A stretch of 10,011 nucleotides of DNA from an uncultured Oscillospiraceae bacterium (GTDB lineage: Bacteria > Bacillota > Clostridia > Oscillospirales > Oscillospiraceae): assembly GCA_934569425.1 (NCBI GenBank), contig CAKTKM010000049.1:1-10011 (forward strand). Reading direction: 5' to 3'. The position numbers and the translations under genes are program-made. The notes under the pieces were generated by a model. It did not search any database and had not been told where the DNA came from. It saw nothing but the letters and a program-made list of their open reading frames with translations. This document shows, one piece after another, positions 6,462 through 10,011 of the stretch (positions within the stretch are counted from its first letter, which is position 1; each line of letters starts with the position of its first letter).

Positions 6462-6492
6462 GGATACCCGGCCTTCCGGCCGGGTATCCTTT
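6462..6492. terminator. Strong hairpin between PBP and SLOG genes
   Basis: GGATACCCGGCC (6462-6473) pairs perfectly over 12 bp with GGCCGGGTATCC (6478-6489), with a TTCC loop (GGAA on the minus strand). It lies 16 bases after the PBP stop. T-rich sequence follows on the plus strand (TTTCATTTT), but on the minus strand, the direction of all neighbouring genes, no T-tract follows. It may therefore stabilise the PBP mRNA end or only partly terminate, letting transcription reach the SLOG/TSCPD genes. Confidence 0.65.
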
Positions 6493-6504
6493 CATTTTAT
6501 GCGC

Positions 6505-8985
6505 TTACCAGCCGCCGAAGCCGTGACCGGGCGAGCCGCCGGTTCCGGCGCTGTCGCCCGCCGTTCCGTTGCCGGCATCGGCATCATCGTCCTCCGAAGA
6601 AGCCCCGCCGCCGGGAGGCGTGGTGGTCTCATCTCCGCCGATGGCGTCGCCCCAGTAGACGTAGGCGCTGTCCTCGGCCACGATGTCGGTGAAGTTGGCC
6701 AGATAGTCGCGGTAATAGTTGAGGGTGCCGCCGCCGGTGTGCATGGTGCAGCTCTCGGTGGGCTGGTTGTCCTCCGCCACCCACTCGGTGCGGACGCGGC
6801 TGCCCCGGGGATCCATCTCGCACATGCCGGTGGCCAGCTGGCCGCTGTCGGCGCAGACCGTCACCTGGATCAGGTCGCTGCTGGTGAAGAAGCTCTTGTT
6901 CTCCAGACCCTCGTGAACCTGGGACATAACCTTGTTCCACAGGATCGCGGCGGGGTTCACACCGCCGGAGGACACGCGGCTGTTGCTCTCGTAGCCCACC
7001 CAGCAGGCGCCCACATAGTAGGGGCTGTAGCCCACGAAGTAACGGTCGCGCAGGTCGTTGGTGGTACCGGTCTTGCCGGCCAGCGTCATGCCGCTGAAGG
7101 CGGCGGCGCTGCCGGTGCCGCCGTTGACCACGTCGTAGAGGAAGCTGTTCATCAGCGCGGCGGTGCTGGCCTTCATGGCCACATTGGACTGGATCTCATT
7201 CTCAAGAATCACGTTGCCCTTGCTGTCCTCCACCTTGACGAAGGTGCGGGGCTTGGTATAGATGCCCTCGTTGACAAAAGCGCCGTAGGCGGCGGCCATC
7301 TGCTCGGTGGTGACGCCCCGGGCGTAGCCGCCCAGCGCCATGGCGCCCACCTGCTCGCTGTCGGACTGGGTCAGGGTGGTGAAGCCCAGACGGCTGGTCA
7401 TGAAGTCATAAGCCTCCCACGTTCCCAGCTTCATGCAGGCGCGGACGGCGCAGGTATTCAGAGACTGCACCAGTGCGCGGCGCAGCGTCACAAGCCCCTG
7501 GAAGCGGCCGTTGTCGTTCTTGGGATAGGCGCTGTCGTTCAGCTCCAGCACCGGATAGTCGTCCAGCGTGGACGCGCCGGTCAGAACGCCCTGATCCAGC
7601 GCGGGGGCGTAGGTGCTGATGGGCTTGGTGGCGGAACCGCAGGGACGCACGGAGGTGGCCCAGTTCCAGCCGCGGTCGGCGGTCTTGGTGCCGGTGCCGC
7701 CCACCATGGCCAGCACATAGCCGGTATAGGGATCCACAATGGTCATGGCGCCCTGCAGCTGCTCGGTCTTGCCCTTGCTGTCGGTGCGGGTATAGGGGGT
7801 GTTGCTGAGATCCTCGAAGACGCTCTCGGCGATCTTCTGATACTTGTGGTTCTGGGTGGTGTAGATCTTATAGCCCTTGTTGAACAGGGCGTTGGTGGCG
7901 GTATCGTAGTCATAGCCGAACTCCTCCATCAGCGCCTCAAGGATGTCTTCGATCATGGCGTCGGTAAAGTAGGAGTTGCGGGCTTTGTACTGCGCCACCA
8001 CCGGCTCGGCCTCTTCCTCCAGCAGCGCCGAGGTGTCCACCACCTCTTCGCCGTAGTAGTTGCCGGTGTTGCTCCAGCCGTTTGTGAAAATGACCTCCTC
8101 CGCCTTGGCGGCGTCATACTCCTGCTGGGTGATCTTGCCCTGCGAGAGCATCTCGTCCAGCACCAGCAGCTCACGCTTGCGGTTCTGCTCCCGGCTCCAC
8201 TCCCCCTCAAAGGGGCCGTACTGGCTGGGGTTGTTGGTAATGCCGATCAGGCTGGCGCACTGTGCCAGCGACAGCTCGCTGACGCTCTTGCCGAAATAGG
8301 TACGGGACGCGGCCTCCACGCCGTAGCAGGACTGCCCCAGACAGATGCGGTTGAGATAGGCCTCCAGGATCTGATCCTTGGTATAGCGCTTCTCCAGCTC
8401 CAGCGCCCGGTAGATCTCCGTCACCTTACGCTTGACGGTGGTCTCGTTGTCGCCGGTGACGTTTTTGATCATCTGCTGGGTGATGGTGGAGCCGCCCTGC
8501 ACGCCGCGGCCTGTCAGGGTGCTGAGGATGGCGCGGACGGTTCCGCGGAAGTCCACGCCGTTGTGGGTCATGAAACGCTTGTCCTCAATGGCGATGGCGG
8601 CGTCCTGCAGATACTTGGGGATGGCGTCCAGATCCGCCCAGATGCGGTTGCCGCTGTTGCTGTTGTAGAGGGTCTGGTACATGACCCACTCATCGGTCTC
8701 GGCGTCCAGATAGTACAGCTCCGTGGACACCTTGTTTTCCACCTCGTCCAGATAGACCTCCACATGCCCCTTCAGCGATGTATTGATCCACGTCATGAAA
8801 ATGCCGGTGAAGATCACCATGGTCAGCACCAGTACCAGCAGCACGGTGCCGACGATCAGCTTCGCTCTTCCCTTTTTCTTCGGGCGGGGCGCGCTCTGGG
8901 GTTGCGGGCGCGGCTCCTCCGTTCGATGTCCGGCGCTCTGCTGTGGCCGGCCAAACAGGCTGCGGCGCTTCTTGTTCTCGCTCAT
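6505..8985 (-). CDS. Class A penicillin-binding protein (transglycosylase/transpeptidase, PBP1A type)
   Basis: An 826-residue bifunctional peptidoglycan synthase that polymerises lipid II glycan strands and cross-links the peptides. A basic, Pro/Gln-rich cytoplasmic tail (1-42) is followed by one membrane helix (about 43-66). The GT51 domain contains AIEDKRFMTHNG with catalytic E134, GGSTITQQ (165-171) and KVTEIYRALELE with second glutamate E190. The transpeptidase domain holds S451-A-T-K454, S508-L-N510 and K638-T-G640-T, all intact. Cysteines C711, C722 and C746 lie in a post-domain segment. The last 45 residues or so are low complexity: acidic, Gly/Thr/Pro-rich, ending HGFGGW, probably a disordered outside tail. 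AGGAGG (9000-8995) lies nine bases before the ATG. The length fits the PBP1A family. Confidence 0.97.
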   Translation of the reverse strand: MSENKKRRSLFGRPQQSAGHRTEEPRPQPQSAPRPKKKGRAKLIVGTVLLVLVLTMVIFTGIFMTWINTSLKGHVEVYLDEVENKVSTELYYLDAETDEWVMYQTLYNSNSGNRIWADLDAIPKYLQDAAIAIEDKRFMTHNGVDFRGTVRAILSTLTGRGVQGGSTITQQMIKNVTGDNETTVKRKVTEIYRALELEKRYTKDQILEAYLNRICLGQSCYGVEAASRTYFGKSVSELSLAQCASLIGITNNPSQYGPFEGEWSREQNRKRELLVLDEMLSQGKITQQEYDAAKAEEVIFTNGWSNTGNYYGEEVVDTSALLEEEAEPVVAQYKARNSYFTDAMIEDILEALMEEFGYDYDTATNALFNKGYKIYTTQNHKYQKIAESVFEDLSNTPYTRTDSKGKTEQLQGAMTIVDPYTGYVLAMVGGTGTKTADRGWNWATSVRPCGSATKPISTYAPALDQGVLTGASTLDDYPVLELNDSAYPKNDNGRFQGLVTLRRALVQSLNTCAVRACMKLGTWEAYDFMTSRLGFTTLTQSDSEQVGAMALGGYARGVTTEQMAAAYGAFVNEGIYTKPRTFVKVEDSKGNVILENEIQSNVAMKASTAALMNSFLYDVVNGGTGSAAAFSGMTLAGKTGTTNDLRDRYFVGYSPYYVGACWVGYESNSRVSSGGVNPAAILWNKVMSQVHEGLENKSFFTSSDLIQVTVCADSGQLATGMCEMDPRGSRVRTEWVAEDNQPTESCTMHTGGGTLNYYRDYLANFTDIVAEDSAYVYWGDAIGGDETTTPPGGGASSEDDDADAGNGTAGDSAGTGGSPGHGFGGW

Positions 8986-9016
8986 AACAGGGCACCTCCT
9001 TTTCCTTTGTATTCTG

Positions 9017-9061
9017 ATGTATCCGGCGCGGCGCGCAGGGGCGCTGTCCGCCGGTATACAT
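9017..9061 (-). promoter_or_regulatory. Hairpin in the PBP mRNA leader
   Basis: ATGTAT+CCGGCG (9017-9028) pairs with CGCCGG+ATACAT (9049-9054, 9056-9061) with one bulged base at 9055, and a nested GCGC-AGGG-GCGC (9033-9044) caps it. In the predicted PBP transcript this folded element starts about 13 bases after the 5' end and stops 16 bases before the AGGAGG site. It could protect the mRNA 5' end or tune translation. It is not a recognised riboswitch class. Confidence 0.45.
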
Positions 9062-9080
9062 ACTTGCCCATTTTCATGCT

Positions 9081-9107
9081 ATTTTAGTATTGTACCACAT
9101 TTGTCAA
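9081..9107 (-). promoter_or_regulatory. Probable promoter of the PBP gene
   Basis: On the minus strand a perfect TTGACA (9107-9102) precedes TAAAAT (9086-9081) with a 15-base spacer, shorter than ideal. Transcription would start near 9074, giving a leader of about 90 bases. An alternative -10, TACAAT (9094-9089), has no -35 at a proper distance. The -35 lies inside the palindrome at 9097-9111. Confidence 0.45.
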
Positions 9108-9146
9108 ATGTTAAAAAGGCCTTGTTTTGACAAATTTCTGTCAAAT
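9097..9146. repeat. Palindromic TGTCAAAT repeats upstream of the PBP gene
   Basis: ACATTTG-T-CAAATGT (9097-9111) is a perfect 15-base palindrome, and TTTGACA (9126-9132) and TGTCAAA (9139-9145) form a second one with a six-base spacer. TGTCAAAT appears exactly at 9102-9109 and 9139-9146, 37 bases apart. The repeats overlap and flank the PBP -35 box and are laid out like operator sites, though an AT-rich promoter zone can produce some of this by chance. Confidence 0.4.
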
Positions 9147-9224
9147 AACCGGCGGATAGTTGCGTTTTGCCGCCTTTCTCTCAACTTTACGGCATACTGA
9201 AACAAAAAAGTCATCCCCGGCGGC

Positions 9225-9253
9225 TTGCATTCCGGCGGCGGATAGGGTACAAT
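9225..9253 (+). promoter_or_regulatory. Promoter of the DUF1292 gene
   Basis: TTGCAT (9225-9230), a 17-base spacer and TACAAT (9248-9253). The start should be near 9260, giving a leader of about 29 bases that carries AGGAGG (9274-9279) nine bases before the ATG. This compact layout is typical of a simple constitutive gene. Confidence 0.7.
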
Positions 9254-9288
9254 AAGGTATCTATTCCGGCTACAGGAGGCAACAACGT

Positions 9289-9579
9289 ATGAGCGAAGAT
9301 TTCGGCCCGAATTTCATCACGCTGACCGATGAGGACGGCAATGAATTTGAATTGGAGTATATCGACGCGCTGGAGGTGGACGGCCAGACCTATATGGCCT
9401 TCTTCCCCGCCGTGGAGGAGGAAGGCGCCGACGAGGAGGATCTGGGTCTGGTGATCCTGAAATCCGTCATGGAAAACGGCGAGGAGCAGCTCTCCACGCT
9501 GGACAGCGAGGAGGAGCTGGAGCGGGTCTACGACCTGTTCATGGAGCAGCTGCTGGCGGACGAGGAAGAAGATTCCTGA
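9289..9579 (+). CDS. DUF1292 (YrzB-like) small acidic protein
   Basis: A 96-residue cytosolic protein of unknown function belonging to the DUF1292/UPF0473 family common in Firmicutes. Family features visible are the opening ITLTDEDGNEFELEYIDALEVDGQTY and a central LVILKSV strand followed by an acidic helix ending ELERVYDLFMEQLL. It is extremely acidic, with 33 Asp/Glu against one Lys and one Arg, but that is usual for this family. There is no signal peptide or membrane segment. Start choice is firm: AGGAGG nine bases upstream and its own promoter. In B. subtilis the homologue sits with yrzL and yrrK; here neither neighbour is present and the gene appears monocistronic. No hairpin terminator follows, only a T-rich run to 9610, so some readthrough into the RNA locus downstream is likely. 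Confidence 0.92.
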   Translation: MSEDFGPNFITLTDEDGNEFELEYIDALEVDGQTYMAFFPAVEEEGADEEDLGLVILKSVMENGEEQLSTLDSEEELERVYDLFMEQLLADEEEDS

Positions 9580-9618
9580 AAAAAACGACAGATTTCTCTT
9601 TTCTTTTTTCCCGCCATG

Positions 9619-9627
9619 TGGTATACT
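9619..9627 (+). promoter_or_regulatory. Extended -10 promoter of the RNA locus
   Basis: TGG followed by TATACT (9622-9627) is an extended -10 element. The sequence at the -35 distance is T-rich (TTTTCT, 9599-9604), a weak -35. The start would be near 9634. There is no open reading frame with a ribosome site downstream, so it fits a non-coding transcript. Confidence 0.5.
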
Positions 9628-9633
9628 ACTGGC

Positions 9634-9880
9634 AGGATCGGGGCGCGGAGCCGCGCCGCCGGTCTCACACACGATGTATGCGGGTCTTTTTTATCCTCAC
9701 ATCTTGTTATAGGGGATGTCGGATCAGCATGTGGTTTGCAGGCCTCCCGGCTGCCGTCTGCGGCTGGACGATGGAAGCAGTAAAGCAAGCTGGAGACAAC
9801 CCACCTGCTTGGAAACGGTGCAGGTTATAACTTGGCCCGATGCAATTGAGAAGCAGCCGAAAGGCTGCTTCTCTCTTTTT
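9634..9880 (+). ncRNA. Candidate structured non-coding RNA, possibly 6S RNA
   Basis: This stretch has a promoter before it, a textbook terminator at its end, and no credible gene. A closing stem can be drawn between 9672-9686 and 9834-9848: CGA/TTG, TGTAT/ATGCA and CGGGTC/GGCCCG, 14 bp with one bulged base per side. Inside, GTGGTTTG (9731-9738) can pair with CAACCCAC (9797-9804) at seven of eight positions, and ACCTGC (9803-9808) with GCAGGT (9820-9825) as a small hairpin on the 3' side of a large bubble. The core of about 180 nt, a long rod with a central bubble and a hairpin in its 3' strand, resembles 6S RNA, the sigma-A polymerase inhibitor. A 5' extension holds GGCGCG-GAGC-CGCGCC. The assignment rests on architecture only; another RNA family is possible. 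Confidence 0.45.
9848..9880 (+). terminator. Intrinsic terminator of the RNA locus
   Basis: GAGAAGCAGCC (9848-9858), GAAA tetraloop, and the perfect complement GGCTGCTTCTC (9863-9873) form an 11-bp stem followed by TCTTTTT. It is a textbook plus-strand terminator with no coding gene directly before it, the main reason for proposing an RNA gene upstream. Confidence 0.93.
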
Positions 9881-9904
9881 CGCCGCCTTTCCAAAATATA
9901 ATGC

Positions 9905-9933
9905 TTGCACATTTCGTAAAACTACGGTATAAT
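9905..9933 (+). promoter_or_regulatory. Promoter of the gene at the right edge
   Basis: TTGCAC (9905-9910), a 17-base spacer and a perfect TATAAT (9928-9933). The start is expected near 9940, giving a leader of about 55 bases. It lies just after the terminator at 9848-9880, so the gene at 9995 forms a separate unit. Confidence 0.75.
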
Positions 9934-9994
9934 GGGCAGGTATTTTACGACCAAGGGCGTATTGCGCCTATCACTTGAGAGGACTGAAAAACAA

Positions 9995-10011
9995 ATGAGT
10001 GCATCCAGAGA
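9995..10011 (+). CDS. 5' end of a truncated gene (begins MSASR)
   Basis: ATG at 9995 is preceded by AGAGGA (9978-9983) with an 11-base gap and by a strong promoter. Only five complete codons (M-S-A-S-R) lie inside the window. I recall similar openings in a secreted or membrane peptidyl-prolyl isomerase-like group in Oscillospiraceae, but five residues cannot support a function. Confidence 0.5.

Noticed and set aside
6424..6495. An earlier SLOG start at 6495
   Set aside because: It would put the start codon upstream of the stable 6462-6489 hairpin, lacks a ribosome site and adds 24 residues without homology.
6004..9087. A 1027-codon open frame on the plus strand antisense to the PBP and SLOG genes
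   Set aside because: It is the reflection of GC-rich codon use in the minus-strand genes; the product is a monotonous His/Val/Gly/Ala-rich sequence without motifs, it crosses two real genes and the hairpin at 6462-6489, and it has no ribosome site.
9102..9114. A WalR or PhoP box upstream of the PBP gene (TGTCAA-A-TGTTAA)
   Set aside because: The two hexamers are only one base apart, whereas those regulators use about five bases between half sites, and TGTCAA does not match the WalR consensus.
9618..9830. A 70-codon frame within the RNA locus
   Set aside because: It starts inside the -10 element, before the predicted transcription start, has no ribosome site and resembles nothing.
9634..9847. 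T-box, tmRNA, RNase P RNA or SRP RNA as identity of the RNA locus
   Set aside because: The T-box core, tmRNA tRNA-like ends, RNase P conserved cores and SRP GGAAG/AGCA helix arrangement are not recognisable here.
1..10011. Mobile elements, CRISPR arrays, phage genes, tRNA or rRNA
   Set aside because: No transposase-like or phage-like protein, no regularly spaced direct repeats, no cloverleaf and no rRNA sequence was recognised.

Overview
The window looks like a chromosomal housekeeping stretch from a fairly GC-rich Clostridia, most likely an Oscillospiraceae-type gut Firmicute. The reasons are family content (GerMN lipoprotein, DUF1292 protein, four-cysteine TSCPD protein, SLOG/YpsA-like protein), strong AGGAGG ribosome binding sites, and sigma-A type promoters. 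I see no mobile element, CRISPR array, tRNA or rRNA.

Layout. Positions 1-387 carry no convincing gene but are packed with inverted repeats. Positions 388-3354 are a minus-strand operon of OmpR-type response regulator, sensor histidine kinase and GerMN lipoprotein, with overlapping gene ends. Facing it on the plus strand, 3510-5530 holds a secreted membrane-anchored D-Ala-D-Ala carboxypeptidase whose stop codon overlaps the start of an RluA-type pseudouridine synthase. The two operons share a 155-base gap in which their promoters point at each other. A bidirectional terminator at 5606-5635 ends the pseudouridine synthase and also the minus-strand pair SLOG protein (6423 to 5917) and TSCPD protein (5898/5904 to 5644). 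Upstream of these on the minus strand is a large class A penicillin-binding protein (8985 to 6505).

A roughly 300-base gap then holds the PBP leader and a plus-strand promoter for a small acidic DUF1292 protein (9289-9579). After it comes a gene-poor stretch with an extended -10 promoter, a foldable segment and a textbook terminator. I read this as a non-coding RNA gene resembling 6S RNA. A last promoter (9905-9933) drives a gene that begins at 9995 and runs off the window.

Taken together, three genes act on the peptidoglycan layer (class A PBP, carboxypeptidase) or at the envelope (GerMN lipoprotein), and the two-component system sits back to back with the carboxypeptidase, so envelope control is a reasonable inference. 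I do not see an obviously new multi-gene system. The best leads are the face-to-face promoter pair, the probable AUU start of the kinase, the 6S-like RNA, and the operator-like repeats upstream of the PBP.
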